A DNA stretch of 36,160 nucleotides from DATMXS01 sp035561355 (GCA_035561355.1 DATMXS010000249.1:1-36160); one strand, 5' to 3'. Shown: positions 25,717-34,981, counted from the stretch's first letter. Notes: a model not told the origin generated them from the sequence alone. Numbers and translations are program-made.

Positions 25717-25899
25717 ATGAGTAAGCTGGTGCATCCCGATTGGCGAGCCGCTGCGCGGGCGTTCGCGCCGGATATCCCGCAGGAGCAGGTTGAGCGGATC
25801 GCGCCCGTGCTCGACGCACTGGAGGCGAGGCTCCGTCCACTCCTCACCGATCTGCCGCTCGATCTCGCGCCCGCTACGGACTTGGAGCCCGGCGAATGA
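25717..25899 (+). CDS. Small AtzG/GatC-like partner protein of the amidase
   Basis: A 60-residue protein of mainly helical sequence (WRAAARAFAPDI, QVERIAPVLDALEARLRPLL) with an acidic C-terminus (LAPATDLEPGE). Its stop overlaps the amidase start by 4 bp (ATGA). Size, helical character, the Pro-rich end and position match small AtzG- or GatC-type subunits that stabilise amidase-signature enzymes. The resemblance is by shape and context; the sequence match is weak. The 98 bp before it, shared with the divergent kdsB, show no clear promoter. Confidence 0.65.
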   Translation: MSKLVHPDWRAAARAFAPDIPQEQVERIAPVLDALEARLRPLLTDLPLDLAPATDLEPGE

Positions 25900-27224
25900 A
25901 TATCCTGGACGCGGGCTCCGCGCTTCGGGCACGCAAGGTGTCGTCCCAGAAATTGGTCCGGGACGCCTTAGCGCGCATTACCGCCCACAATCTGGACTTG
26001 AACGCATTTATCGCGGTCACCGAGGCCAGCGCACGGCTGGCTGCCGAAAACGCCGATGCCGAAATCGCCGCCGGACACGACCGCGGCCCGCTGCACGGCA
26101 TTCCCATCGCATTGAAGGATCTGATCCACGTCGCGGGCGTCCCGACCACCGCCGGCTCGAAGGTGCTAAGAGACTCTGTGCCGGATCGCGATGCCGAGGT
26201 AGTCCGGCGCCTCAAGCACGCCGGCGCGGTGATCGTCGGCAAGACCAACATGCACGAGATTGCCTACGGCATCACGTCCAACAACCCGCATTACGGCCCG
26301 GTCCGGAATCCCCGCGATCCCCGCCGCATCGCCGGGGGTTCGAGTGGCGGTTCCGCTGCCGCGGTTGCCGATGGCATGGCGCTGGCCGCGCTCGGGACGG
26401 ACACCGGAGGCTCCATTCGAATTCCGGCCTCGTTCTGCGGCGTCGTCGGCTACAAGCCGTCATACACCCTCGTCAGCCGCGAAGGTGTCGTGCCGCTCGG
26501 CTGGACCCTCGATCACGTCGGCCCGCTCGCCTCCACCGTCCGCGACTGCGCGGTTGTGACCGCCGCAATCGCCGGCCTGCCGCCGGATTTTGTACCACCG
26601 GAGGATGCTTCGCTCCGCGGCGTACGAATCGGTCTGCCGGAGAACTTCTATTTCGAGTGCGTCTGGCCTGAGGTCGCCGAGGCTGTGCGCAATGCTGCGC
26701 GGAAAGCCGAGTCCGCCGGAGCCGTGATGGTCCCGGTGACGGTGCCGGACATCGAAGCCACCAACGCCATAGCACGCGTGATCCTGTTGGCCGAAGCCGC
26801 TGCCGCATGGAAGCCGTGGCGTGCGCATCGTGATGATTTCGGCGCCGACGTAGTGACGCTCCTCGACCAGGGCCGGCTGATTCCCGCAACCGATTACATC
26901 AACGCCCAGCGCATGCGGAGACAATGCCGGGCCGAGTTCGCCCGAATCTGGAAGCAGGTGGACTGCCTGTTCACACCCACGACGCCGACCACCGCCCCCC
27001 GCATCGGCGAACACGACTTGAAGATCGACGACCGCATGCAGGACGTCCGGATCGCCAGCACACGTTTCGTTCGCGGAATCAATCTATTGGGGATACCTGC
27101 TGTCTCGCTCCCCTGCGGCCTGGGAACAGCGGGACTGCCCATCGGCCTGCAGATCCTCAGCGGCGGCGGACAGGATCAGAAGCTGTTGAGGATCGCGGCG
27201 GCATTGGAGACGATCCTGGACTGA
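25896..27224 (+). CDS. Amidase-signature family hydrolase
   Basis: The 442-residue enzyme has the amidase signature with its Ser-cisSer-Lys triad: Lys74 in IALKDLI, the Ser pair at 149-150 in AGGSSGGSAAAVA, and Ser173 in GTDTGGSIRIPAS. The length and C-terminal motif NLLGIPAVSLPCG fit AtzE/GatA-type amidases. There is no GatB in the window, and the gene is paired with a small AtzG-like protein, so a free amidase acting on a small amide or carboxyurea is more likely than the tRNA amidotransferase. The substrate cannot be told from sequence. Confidence 0.93.
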   Translation: MNILDAGSALRARKVSSQKLVRDALARITAHNLDLNAFIAVTEASARLAAENADAEIAAGHDRGPLHGIPIALKDLIHVAGVPTTAGSKVLRDSVPDRDAEVVRRLKHAGAVIVGKTNMHEIAYGITSNNPHYGPVRNPRDPRRIAGGSSGGSAAAVADGMALAALGTDTGGSIRIPASFCGVVGYKPSYTLVSREGVVPLGWTLDHVGPLASTVRDCAVVTAAIAGLPPDFVPPEDASLRGVRIGLPENFYFECVWPEVAEAVRNAARKAESAGAVMVPVTVPDIEATNAIARVILLAEAAAAWKPWRAHRDDFGADVVTLLDQGRLIPATDYINAQRMRRQCRAEFARIWKQVDCLFTPTTPTTAPRIGEHDLKIDDRMQDVRIASTRFVRGINLLGIPAVSLPCGLGTAGLPIGLQILSGGGQDQKLLRIAAALETILD

Positions 27225-27257
27225 ACCGGAACATCGATTGCCATCCGACAACTCGCC

Positions 27258-28691
27258 CTACGTCGACCACCCCAGCGCCAGTTCGATAAATGTCCGCACC
27301 GCGACGCCCGTTGGTCCCTTCGCCAGGTAGGGTTTCGCGTCGTCGAGCCAGGCCGTTCCCGCGATGTCCAGGTGCGCCCACGGGGTATCGTCGGCGAACG
27401 CCTCTAGGAACGCCGCCGCGGTGATTGCCCCGCCCCAGCGCGTACCGATGTTCGGCATGTCCGCGAATGGCGTTTTCAACTGCTCCTGATAATCTTCGTC
27501 GAGCGGCATCCGCCACATCTTCTCGCCTGCGCTCTTCGCAGCCCCGAGCACCTTCTCCGCCAGCGCTTCGTCGCTCGCAAACACGCCCGTATTGACGTGT
27601 CCGAGCGCCACCACGATCGCTCCGGTGAGCGTCGCCGCATCGACCAGGTGCGTGCAGCCAAGGGTTCGCGCGTAGCTCAGGGCATCCGCGAGGATCAGGC
27701 GGCCTTCCGCGTCTGTGTTCAGAACTTCCACCGTCTTGCCCGAAAGCGTGCGCACGATGTCGCCCGGCCTCTGCGCCCGCCCTCCCGGCATATTCTCGAC
27801 AGCGGGGATGAACGCCGTCACGGGCACCGCCGGCTTCAATTCGGCGATGGCCCGCATCGCCGCAATCACTGCCGCGCCGCCGCACATGTCGTACTTCATC
27901 TTCTCCATGCCGTCTGAGGGCTTAATGGAGATGCCGCCGGTGTCGAACGTAACCGCTTTGCCGACCAGCCCGAGGTGGCCGCCGCCGGCCGGCGAATCGG
28001 GCTTGTATCGAAGAACGATCAGTGCGGGCGCTTCTTCGCTGCCCTGCGCGACGCCGAGCAGGGCGCCCATGCCCATCTGGGTCATGCGGTCGCGGTCCAG
28101 GATCTCGCATTCGAGTCCCGCGGCTGCGGCCATCTCCCGCGCGCGCTGCGCCAGAACGGAAGGCGTCATCAGGTTGGCTGGCTCGTTCGCCAAGTCGCGC
28201 GCGAAGTTCTGTGCCTCGGCGATGATGCGTGCTCGCCGCACCTCTTGTTCACTTGCACCGAGCACGGTGAGGGTATCCACCGGCTTGGCGCGCTCGCTCT
28301 TCAGTCGATCCGGCTCGTACTCGCCCAGCAGCGCGCCCTCGACCACCGCCGCGGCTTCGCTGTCGAACGCGAACGCGATACTCCGGACACCCTTCGACTT
28401 CATTGCCCGCACAGCGGTACCCGCCGCTCGCCGCGCATCCACAGGAGTCTTGCCGCCGCCCACCACCACCAACCGCTTCGCCTTCAAGCCCGCCGGGCGG
28501 TGCAGCAGCGCAATCTCCAGCGCCTTGCCATTGAACTCGCCGGAGGCGTATAACTCATCCACCCATCCACCGGTCAACTCATTCGCGCGGCTCAGGTACG
28601 CGCCGCGGCCGGCATCTTTCTCCAGGCCCAGGACAACCAGGGCATCCGCTTCCACCTGCTCGATGGGAACCGCTTCGACGTTGATGATCAT
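27258..28691 (-). CDS. pepA: Leucyl aminopeptidase (M17)
   Basis: The 477-residue protein has the M17 signature NTDAEGRLILADAL and the metal/catalytic segment GLVGKAVTFDTGGISIKPSDGMEKMKYDMCGGA, with Lys, Asp and Arg residues of the two-zinc site. The N-terminal macro-like domain (about 1-165) is typical. It removes N-terminal residues from peptides in the cytosol. It lies 15 bp downstream of smpB on the same strand and converges with the amidase gene. Confidence 0.96.
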   Translation of the reverse strand: MIINVEAVPIEQVEADALVVLGLEKDAGRGAYLSRANELTGGWVDELYASGEFNGKALEIALLHRPAGLKAKRLVVVGGGKTPVDARRAAGTAVRAMKSKGVRSIAFAFDSEAAAVVEGALLGEYEPDRLKSERAKPVDTLTVLGASEQEVRRARIIAEAQNFARDLANEPANLMTPSVLAQRAREMAAAAGLECEILDRDRMTQMGMGALLGVAQGSEEAPALIVLRYKPDSPAGGGHLGLVGKAVTFDTGGISIKPSDGMEKMKYDMCGGAAVIAAMRAIAELKPAVPVTAFIPAVENMPGGRAQRPGDIVRTLSGKTVEVLNTDAEGRLILADALSYARTLGCTHLVDAATLTGAIVVALGHVNTGVFASDEALAEKVLGAAKSAGEKMWRMPLDEDYQEQLKTPFADMPNIGTRWGGAITAAAFLEAFADDTPWAHLDIAGTAWLDDAKPYLAKGPTGVAVRTFIELALGWST

Positions 28692-28706
28692 GGGAGTAGT
28701 GCGGTC

Positions 28707-29171
28707 TTACCCGCGGCCGCGCCGGACTGCTTCGCGCGCCTCGGCTTCGGTTTCGCGCTTGCGTTCGGTCGCGCGCTTGTCGTGCAACTTCTTCGCCTTC
28801 GCCAGGGCCAGTTCACACTTCACCCGGCCCTTTTTCAAGTAAATGCGAGTGGGGATCAGCGTGAAACCGCGCTCGCGCGTTTTGGCGTGCAGCTTCTCGA
28901 TTTCGCTAGCGTGCAACAGCAGCTTCCGGTCGCGCACCGGGTCATGATTCATGCGGTTGCCGTGCGAGTAATGGCTGATGTGCGAGTTCACCAGCCAGGC
29001 TGCGTTGCCGCGAATTTCAGCGTACGCATCCTTGAGCTGGACCTTGCCGTCACGCGCCGCTTTGACCTCGGTGCCGGTCAGGACCATGCCCGCCTCGTAG
29101 CGGTCCGTAAGGAAATAGTTGTGACCGGCGGGCCGGTTCACCGCCAGATTCTTTACGTTTTCTTCAGACAC
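28707..29171 (-). CDS. smpB: SsrA-binding protein SmpB
   Basis: The 154-residue protein matches SmpB throughout: NRPAGHNYFLTDRYEAGMVLTGTEVKAAR, KDAYAEI, LLLHASEIEKL and the basic C-terminal tail. It binds tmRNA and brings it to stalled ribosomes. The basic end (ERKRETEAEAREAVRRGRG) is the part that enters the empty mRNA channel. No tmRNA gene (ssrA) was seen nearby. Confidence 0.97.
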   Translation of the reverse strand: MSEENVKNLAVNRPAGHNYFLTDRYEAGMVLTGTEVKAARDGKVQLKDAYAEIRGNAAWLVNSHISHYSHGNRMNHDPVRDRKLLLHASEIEKLHAKTRERGFTLIPTRIYLKKGRVKCELALAKAKKLHDKRATERKRETEAEAREAVRRGRG

Positions 29172-29272
29172 GAAATTGTTCTACACGCGCGAAAACACTT
29201 CAGCGTCAATGATTTGTAGCGCAGGGTTTGTCCGCTGATCCATGTTAACACAACCCTTGCAAAACCAATAAG

Positions 29273-31801
29273 ATGCGCAACTCTAAACACTTGTTCAGGA
29301 TCTTCGCGGCAATCGCCCTGCTTATCGCCGTTGCCGGTTCGGCGGATGCGCGAACGCGCAAGGGAGACAAACTCATCAAGGCAGGCCGCGCCGCCGAGGA
29401 GCGCAAGGAATGGGACAAGGCGCTGGATTTATATGAACAGGCGATGAGCGAGGACCCGCGCGATACCAGCTATCAGATTCCGATGCGCCGAGTCCGGTTC
29501 CAGGCGGGCCAAGCCCATGTCGATCTTGGATTGAAGCTTCGCAAAGACGGCAAGCTGGACGAGGCGCTGGCCGAGTTCCAAAAGGCATACGCGATCGACC
29601 CGTCCTCCGCGATCGCCGAGCAGGAGCTTAAGCGCACACTCGCGACCATCGAGCGGAACAGCAAGACTCAGTTAAAGCCGGAGGACCAGCGGCTCACACC
29701 CTCCGAACTGGCGCGCAAAAATGAACTGGAGCGTGTCGCGCGCATCCAGGAACCACCGGAACTGAAGCCGCTCTCCCGCCAGGCCATCAACCTGCGCATG
29801 TCGAACCAGCCGCCCAGGGTACTTTATGAGACCGTTGGAAAGCTGGCCGGCGTAAACGTCGTCTTCGATGCGGATTTCAAGCAGGATCAGAACGCGTCCC
29901 GCACGCTCTCTGTGGAACTGAATAACTCGACTCTCGAGGATGCGCTCAACTACCTCGCCACAATGACCAAGACGTTCTGGAAGCCGCTCTCCACGAATGC
30001 CATCTTTGTCACGACGGATAACCAGGCGAAACGCCGCGAGTACCAGGATTACGCCGTCAAAGTATTCTACCTGAGTAACGTCACCACTCCCCAGGAACTT
30101 ACTGAGATCGCGACAACCTTCCGGACCGTCGCCGAAATCCGGAAGCTGTTTCAAGTCAATTCGCTGAATGCAATTATCGTTAAAGGCACGCCGGATGAGA
30201 TCGCGCTGGCGACAAAGCTGATGAACGATCTCGACAAACCGCGCGCGGAAGTAGTGGTGGACGTTGTCGTAATGGAAGCGAACCGCGCCAAGACGCGCAG
30301 TCTCGCGGCGACGATCGCGAGCGCCGGTACGGCCGGCCTGAACACGGCGATTCAGTTCACGCCCCGGAACCCCGTGCTCCTGGGGGGAACCGATAAGCCT
30401 ACCACTCCCACTACGGACCCCATTACGGGCGTCCCAAACACTCCAATCACCACTCCAACCACCCCGACCCAGCAGTTGATCTCCCTGGCCCGCATTGGCA
30501 GAATCTCGACTAATGACTTTTCCGTGACGCTTCCCGGCGCGCTGCTCAATTTCGTCATGTCGGACCGCAGTACCAGGGTGCTCCAGTCCCCTCAGGTCCG
30601 CGCGGCCAGTGGGCAGAAGGCCAGCCTTCGCATCGGTGACAAGGTCCCGGTGGCGCAGGGCGGCTTCCAACCGTTCGGCGGCGGGGCGGGAGGTGTGGGT
30701 GGGTACAACTCGCTCTACTCCCAGTTCCAGTTCATTGACGTCGGTGTGAACGTGGACATCACGCCCACCGTCCACGGCGACGGCGATGTGACACTCAAAG
30801 TGATGTTCGAAATCTCGAACGTCCGCGACCGCGTGGACATCGGCGGCATCTCGCAGCCGGTCATCGGCCAGCGCAAGGTGGAGCACGAGATTCGCATCCA
30901 CGAGGGTGAAGCCAGCCTGCTGGGCGGCCTCATGCAGGACCAGGACACGAAGGCCATCTCAGGGATCCCGGGACTGGCCAGCATCCCGATTCTTCGCCGC
31001 CTGTTCTCGAGCGAGAGCATTGAGAAAAATGAGAGCGAACTGCTGATTGCGTTGATCCCGCATATCGTGCGCACGCCGGGCGTGACGGACGTCAACATGC
31101 GCGCCATCGCGGCCGGCAGTGACACAGTCGTGAAGCTGAACTGGATGGCGCGTCCGGACGGAACGGTGGTTCCTGCAGTCACGACGGAGCCCGCGTCGCC
31201 CGCGGGCGCCCCGCCTGCGACGGCCCAGCCGCCGGTGGCACTTCCAGGAGTCCTCCCGATTCCGGCCACCCAGGCACCGGAAGCTCAGCCGCCGGCCACG
31301 GCCCCCGGTCAACCGGCCGCGCCGCCGTCCCAGTCCCAGGGGACGCCGGTGGTTCCGCAGACCGCCGCGCCGGAGACATCAGCGGTGGGCCGTTTCTTAT
31401 TCCGGCCGATTACGGCTACGGTGCAGCCCGGCAACACGTTCACGCTGGAACTCCTCGCTGAAAACGTCCAGGATCTCGCGGCCGCGCCGTTCCATTTGAA
31501 GTTCGATCCGCAACTTGTTCGCCTGCAGGAGGTCCGTCCCGGCCCGATGCTCTCGGCCGACGGCCAGCAGGTGGTCTTCACCCGCAACATCCTGAATGAC
31601 ACGGGTGACGTCACGGTGAACCTGAACCGGCGCCCGGACGCGGGCGGTGTCAGCGGCAGCGGCGTGCTGGCGACATTCACGTTCCAGGCAGTGGCGCCCG
31701 GAACGGCGAACATCCTCTTTTCGCAGTTCGGCCCGCGTAACGCTCAACTGGCCGAGATCAAGGCCGATCCGCCGCGCGCGGCCGTGGTGGTGAAGCAGTA
31801 A
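29273..31801 (+). CDS. Secretin (GspD/PilQ-like) with TPR and C-terminal cohesin-like domain
   Basis: The 842-residue protein has a signal peptide (about 1-26), TPR-like repeats (about 30-125), secretin N-domains (about 180-330), a Thr/Pro-rich insert (about 365-400) and the secretin core (about 400-600) with RIGDKVPVAQGG and the SLLGGLMQDQD and ELLIALIPHIVR motifs. A Pro/Ala-rich linker (640-703) leads to a C-terminal domain (704-842) that resembles a cohesin-like beta fold (VQPGNTFTLELLAENVQDLAAAPFHLKFDP). Secretins form outer-membrane gates of type II secretion or type IV pili. The TPR plus cohesin layout is unlike GspD of proteobacteria. It is followed at 17 bp by two pseudopilin genes. 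The start has no clear ribosome site. Confidence 0.92.
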   Translation: MRNSKHLFRIFAAIALLIAVAGSADARTRKGDKLIKAGRAAEERKEWDKALDLYEQAMSEDPRDTSYQIPMRRVRFQAGQAHVDLGLKLRKDGKLDEALAEFQKAYAIDPSSAIAEQELKRTLATIERNSKTQLKPEDQRLTPSELARKNELERVARIQEPPELKPLSRQAINLRMSNQPPRVLYETVGKLAGVNVVFDADFKQDQNASRTLSVELNNSTLEDALNYLATMTKTFWKPLSTNAIFVTTDNQAKRREYQDYAVKVFYLSNVTTPQELTEIATTFRTVAEIRKLFQVNSLNAIIVKGTPDEIALATKLMNDLDKPRAEVVVDVVVMEANRAKTRSLAATIASAGTAGLNTAIQFTPRNPVLLGGTDKPTTPTTDPITGVPNTPITTPTTPTQQLISLARIGRISTNDFSVTLPGALLNFVMSDRSTRVLQSPQVRAASGQKASLRIGDKVPVAQGGFQPFGGGAGGVGGYNSLYSQFQFIDVGVNVDITPTVHGDGDVTLKVMFEISNVRDRVDIGGISQPVIGQRKVEHEIRIHEGEASLLGGLMQDQDTKAISGIPGLASIPILRRLFSSESIEKNESELLIALIPHIVRTPGVTDVNMRAIAAGSDTVVKLNWMARPDGTVVPAVTTEPASPAGAPPATAQPPVALPGVLPIPATQAPEAQPPATAPGQPAAPPSQSQGTPVVPQTAAPETSAVGRFLFRPITATVQPGNTFTLELLAENVQDLAAAPFHLKFDPQLVRLQEVRPGPMLSADGQQVVFTRNILNDTGDVTVNLNRRPDAGGVSGSGVLATFTFQAVAPGTANILFSQFGPRNAQLAEIKADPPRAAVVVKQ

Positions 31802-31817
31802 AGATGGCGGTGCGGCG

Positions 31818-32297
31818 GTGATGAGAGTAAGCGCAAGGCGGCGAGGGCAGCGCGGCCTCACGTTGGTGGAGCTGATCGTGGCCTTCACGATCATCTTCCT
31901 GCTGGCGTCGATGGCCGTGCCGCTCGCGCGCGGGAAAGTGCGCCGGGAGCGCGAGCGCGAGTTGCGCATCGCCCTCCGGGAGATCCGGACCGCGATCGAC
32001 AAGTACAAGGACCACACCTTCCTTAAGCTGATCCCGCCCGGCAAGGTAGATAGCGACGGTTATCCTGAGAACCTCGAACAGCTCGTCGAAGGCGTCCGGC
32101 TCAGCGGCAGCGCGGACAAGAAGATGCGGTTCCTGCGCAAGATTCCCAAAGACCCGATGACGAACAGCATCGAATGGGGGCTGCGCAGTTCCCGCGATGA
32201 GCCTGCATCCATGTCGTGGGGCGGGCAGAACGTGTTTGACGTGTACACCAAGAGTACGGAGAAGGCCTCGGATGGAACGCCATATTCAGAGTGGTAA
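31818..32297 (+). CDS. GspG-like pseudopilin
   Basis: A 159-residue protein with a type IV prepilin signal: basic leader, RG before the cleavage point, LTLVE with Glu at +5 and a long hydrophobic helix (LIVAFTIIFLLASMAVP). The soluble part has IRTAIDKYKDHT and the ending DGTPYSEW, the pattern of GspG-type major pseudopilins. It may start at GTG 31818 or the adjoining ATG 31821. It needs a prepilin peptidase (not in this window) for maturation and would build the pseudopilus that works with the upstream secretin. Confidence 0.9.
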   Translation: MMRVSARRRGQRGLTLVELIVAFTIIFLLASMAVPLARGKVRRERERELRIALREIRTAIDKYKDHTFLKLIPPGKVDSDGYPENLEQLVEGVRLSGSADKKMRFLRKIPKDPMTNSIEWGLRSSRDEPASMSWGGQNVFDVYTKSTEKASDGTPYSEW

Positions 32298-32694
32298 GAG
32301 TGCCCGGGGCCGTTTCGGGTTCACCCTGATCGAAATGATGATCGTCATGACGATCATCTCGATCCTGGTGGCGATCGCAGTCCCGATGTACCAGAAGGCG
32401 ATTATCCGCGCCAAAGAGAACCTTCTCAGAAGCAATCTTTTTACGATGCGGACCGTCATCGACGAGTACACCTACGACAAGCAGAAAGCGCCGCAGACGC
32501 TAGAGGACCTCGTCACGGAAGGCTACCTCCGCCAGGTCCCGCTCGATCCCATCACGGGCTCCAACCAGACCTGGGAAGTCGTCATCGAAGACGCCATGAC
32601 CAGCATCAACCAGACCGAGCCCGGCATCTTCGACGTAAAGAGCGGCTCCGACCGAACCAGCCCCTTCGACGGCTCCGCCTACTCGGACTGGTAA
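32272..32694 (+). CDS. GspG-like pseudopilin, second copy
   Basis: A 140-residue prepilin starting at 32272 (MERHIQSGKS), preceded by GGAG and overlapping the first pseudopilin gene by 26 bp. It has GRFGFTLIEMMIVMTIISILVAIAVP, so cleavage after Gly with Glu at +5. The soluble part has TVIDEYTYDKQKAPQTLEDL, and the protein ends in DGSAYSDW. The end matches that of the first pseudopilin (DGTPYSEW), suggesting duplication and divergence. The longer in-frame start at 32197 lies inside the preceding gene and is rejected. Confidence 0.92.
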   Translation: MERHIQSGKSARGRFGFTLIEMMIVMTIISILVAIAVPMYQKAIIRAKENLLRSNLFTMRTVIDEYTYDKQKAPQTLEDLVTEGYLRQVPLDPITGSNQTWEVVIEDAMTSINQTEPGIFDVKSGSDRTSPFDGSAYSDW

Positions 32695-32728
32695 CCGCGA
32701 AGCACTTTCTCGCTGCGCATAGGTTTTC

Positions 32729-32790
32729 CTATTCAGCCCGCAGCGCGTCTACCGGATCAATCGCCGTTGCGCGGCGGGCTGCGCGATGGA
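32729..32790 (-). pseudogene. Possible remnant of FtsX/MacB-type permease C-terminus
   Basis: Read on the minus strand, the frame ending in TAG at 32731-32729 gives AARRATAIDPVDALRAE before the stop. This is the usual C-terminal ending of MacB/FtsX-like permeases (for example the duplicated permeases common in acidobacteria). Upstream of it the frame no longer resembles such a permease, and there is no room for a whole gene between the pseudopilin and the GH20 gene. It is best read as a degraded fragment. The rest of the 203-bp gap 32695-32897 shows nothing else. Confidence 0.4.
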
Positions 32791-32897
32791 GTTCGCGAAC
32801 CCGGTGGACGTGACTCCAGGAATGGCGGATGGCGCGGCCGAGGGGCGGTCCGGCAACCTGAACTCCTCTCTCCTCCAACAAGCGCTACCCTACTCCC

Positions 32898-34940
32898 ATG
32901 CTCTCCGTGTTACTCCTCGCCCTCGCCATGGCGCCGAGCCAGGACGTCTCCGTTATCCCCCGTCCCGCTCTTGTCGAACCTGCAGCCGGCCAATGGACCC
33001 TAACTCCCGCCACCGCGATCGTCGCCTCGTCACCCGGTGCAGCGCCCGAGGCGCGTAAGCTTGCCCGCAACCTCTCGTTAGCGACCGGCTGGGATCTCGC
33101 CGTCGCGCCCGCCGCGAAACCCGGCGCGATCACGCTTGCCCTCGAGCCCTCGCGTTCCGACCTCGGTCCCGAAGGCTACGAACTGCGGGTACAGCCCGGG
33201 GGCGTTCGCATCGTCGCATCCGCGCCCGCCGGGTTGTTTTACGGCGGCGTCACACTCCGCCAGATCCTGCCGGTGGATGCCTGGCGCAAGGCCCCCGCCG
33301 TGCCCATCTCCGCTTCCTCTAAAGCCGCAACCTGGCCGGTGCAATGCGTCCGCATCGTCGATCACCCGCGGTTCTCATGGCGCGGACTTCTCCTCGACCC
33401 CGCCCGCCACTTTCTCGCCAAAGCCGAAGTGCTGCGCATGCTCGACGCCATGGCGATGCACAAGCTGAACCGCCTCCAGTTGCATCTCACCGATGATCAA
33501 GGCTGGCGACTCGAGCTCAGCACGTTTCCCCGACTCACAGCGCTCTCGTCCTGGCGTGAGGGCACCCTCATCGGTAAGCTCGGCGACAAACCCCAACGCA
33601 TCTCGTCCGTGCCGCACGGCGGCTACTACTCCCGCGAAGACGTGCGCGAGATCGTCGCCTATGCCGCGGACCGCCACATCGTAGTCGTTCCCGAAATCGA
33701 GATGCCCGGCCACGCGCGCGCCTGGCTCTCGGCTTACCCCGAGTACGCCGTCTTCCCCGACCGCGCTGCCGGCATGGCTCTCTGGCCGGTCTGGGGCGTC
33801 AGTAAGGACGTTCTCGCGCCGCGCCCACAGACGGTTGAGGCCTGCCGCCGGCTGCTCGACGAAGTCTGCGAACTGTTCCCCTCACCCTGGATCCACATCG
33901 GCGGAGACGAGGCGCCACGCGATCAGTGGAAGGAAAGCGCCGAAATGCAGACCCTTATACGCACCCTCGGCGTGCGCAATGAAGACGGGTTGCAGGCCTG
34001 GTTCACCGCCGAGCTGAGCCGCCACCTCGCCGCGAAGGGGCGGCGCCTGGTGGGTTGGGACGAAATCCTCGCCGGCGCGGAGCTTGGCAAAACCGGCAGC
34101 CGGACCGCCCTGGCTCCCAACGCCATCGTCATGTCCTGGCGAGGCGAGAAAGGCGGACGCGCCGCGGCCAGCGCCGGTCACGACGTCATCATGGCTCCCA
34201 CTGACTGGACTTACCTTGATTACTACCAGGGCCCTCCCGGCGAAGAGCCACTCGCCATCGGCGGTTCCGTTCCCCTGGCGCGCACATACAGCTACGAACC
34301 CGTGCCCGAGGGCATGCCCGAAAGCGCCGCGCGGCACGTCCTGGGCGGTCAGACGCAGTTGTGGAGCGAATACATGCCGGACGCCGGCACCGTCTTCCGC
34401 ATGGCCTTTCCCCGAGCCGCCGCGCTTTCAGAAGCGTTCTGGACTGCCCGCGACCGCCGCGACCTCACAGGCTTTCTCAACCGCCTCGACACCCACGACG
34501 CCCGACTCCGCGCCGCCGGCATCGAGCTTCGAGCCCTGGCACGCGGAACCGCCCTGCCCGGGCCCGACGGCCGAATCGTTCTCGAAGCCAAGAAGGCCGT
34601 GGTTCTCGGCACCGAAACGAAGCGAACCGAAGACGGCTCCATCACGAACTGGAAGGATCCGTACACCATGCTCTCCTGGCGCGCCCAAATCCCAGCCGCC
34701 GCCACTTACCGTATCTCGGTCCTCATCGAAGGAAGCCCTGCCGCGGCCGCGAATCTTGAATTGACGGTAGCCGGCCAAACGCTCCGCCCGGCCAGCGAAC
34801 CGACCACAGCCACCAACGCAATTCGCTTCGCCCCGGTCACCATTGCCAACCCCGGCGCTTACCTGATCTTCCTCCGCCAGTCATCCGCCTCCGCCGGGAC
34901 AGCCCTGCCCACGATCAGAGGCGTTGAAATGACGCCGTGA
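32898..34940 (+). CDS. Secreted GH20 beta-N-acetylhexosaminidase
   Basis: The 680-residue enzyme has a signal peptide (MLSVLLLALAMAPSQ), an N-terminal GH20b-type domain (about 15-150) and the catalytic barrel. The catalytic pair Asp337-Glu338 lies in HIGGDEAP. HLTDDQGWRLEL and VVPEIEMPGHARAW are further GH20 motifs. A C-terminal domain (about 540-680) is a beta-rich module. It should release terminal N-acetylglucosamine or -galactosamine from chitin, peptidoglycan or glycan debris outside the cytosol. Confidence 0.95.
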   Translation: MLSVLLLALAMAPSQDVSVIPRPALVEPAAGQWTLTPATAIVASSPGAAPEARKLARNLSLATGWDLAVAPAAKPGAITLALEPSRSDLGPEGYELRVQPGGVRIVASAPAGLFYGGVTLRQILPVDAWRKAPAVPISASSKAATWPVQCVRIVDHPRFSWRGLLLDPARHFLAKAEVLRMLDAMAMHKLNRLQLHLTDDQGWRLELSTFPRLTALSSWREGTLIGKLGDKPQRISSVPHGGYYSREDVREIVAYAADRHIVVVPEIEMPGHARAWLSAYPEYAVFPDRAAGMALWPVWGVSKDVLAPRPQTVEACRRLLDEVCELFPSPWIHIGGDEAPRDQWKESAEMQTLIRTLGVRNEDGLQAWFTAELSRHLAAKGRRLVGWDEILAGAELGKTGSRTALAPNAIVMSWRGEKGGRAAASAGHDVIMAPTDWTYLDYYQGPPGEEPLAIGGSVPLARTYSYEPVPEGMPESAARHVLGGQTQLWSEYMPDAGTVFRMAFPRAAALSEAFWTARDRRDLTGFLNRLDTHDARLRAAGIELRALARGTALPGPDGRIVLEAKKAVVLGTETKRTEDGSITNWKDPYTMLSWRAQIPAAATYRISVLIEGSPAAAANLELTVAGQTLRPASEPTTATNAIRFAPVTIANPGAYLIFLRQSSASAGTALPTIRGVEMTP

Positions 34941-34981
34941 TGATGGTGTTGCACTATACTGGGCCACGAAGGGGGACTTGT

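Noticed and set aside
29240..29260. TGTTAACA palindrome between smpB and the secretin, similar to clostridial Rex half-sites
   Set aside because: Short, single copy, flanks do not extend the symmetry, and it differs from the dyads at the rex promoter.
29672..30901. Minus-strand open frame of 409 codons inside the secretin gene
   Set aside because: Antisense shadow; the secretin motifs on the plus strand are decisive.
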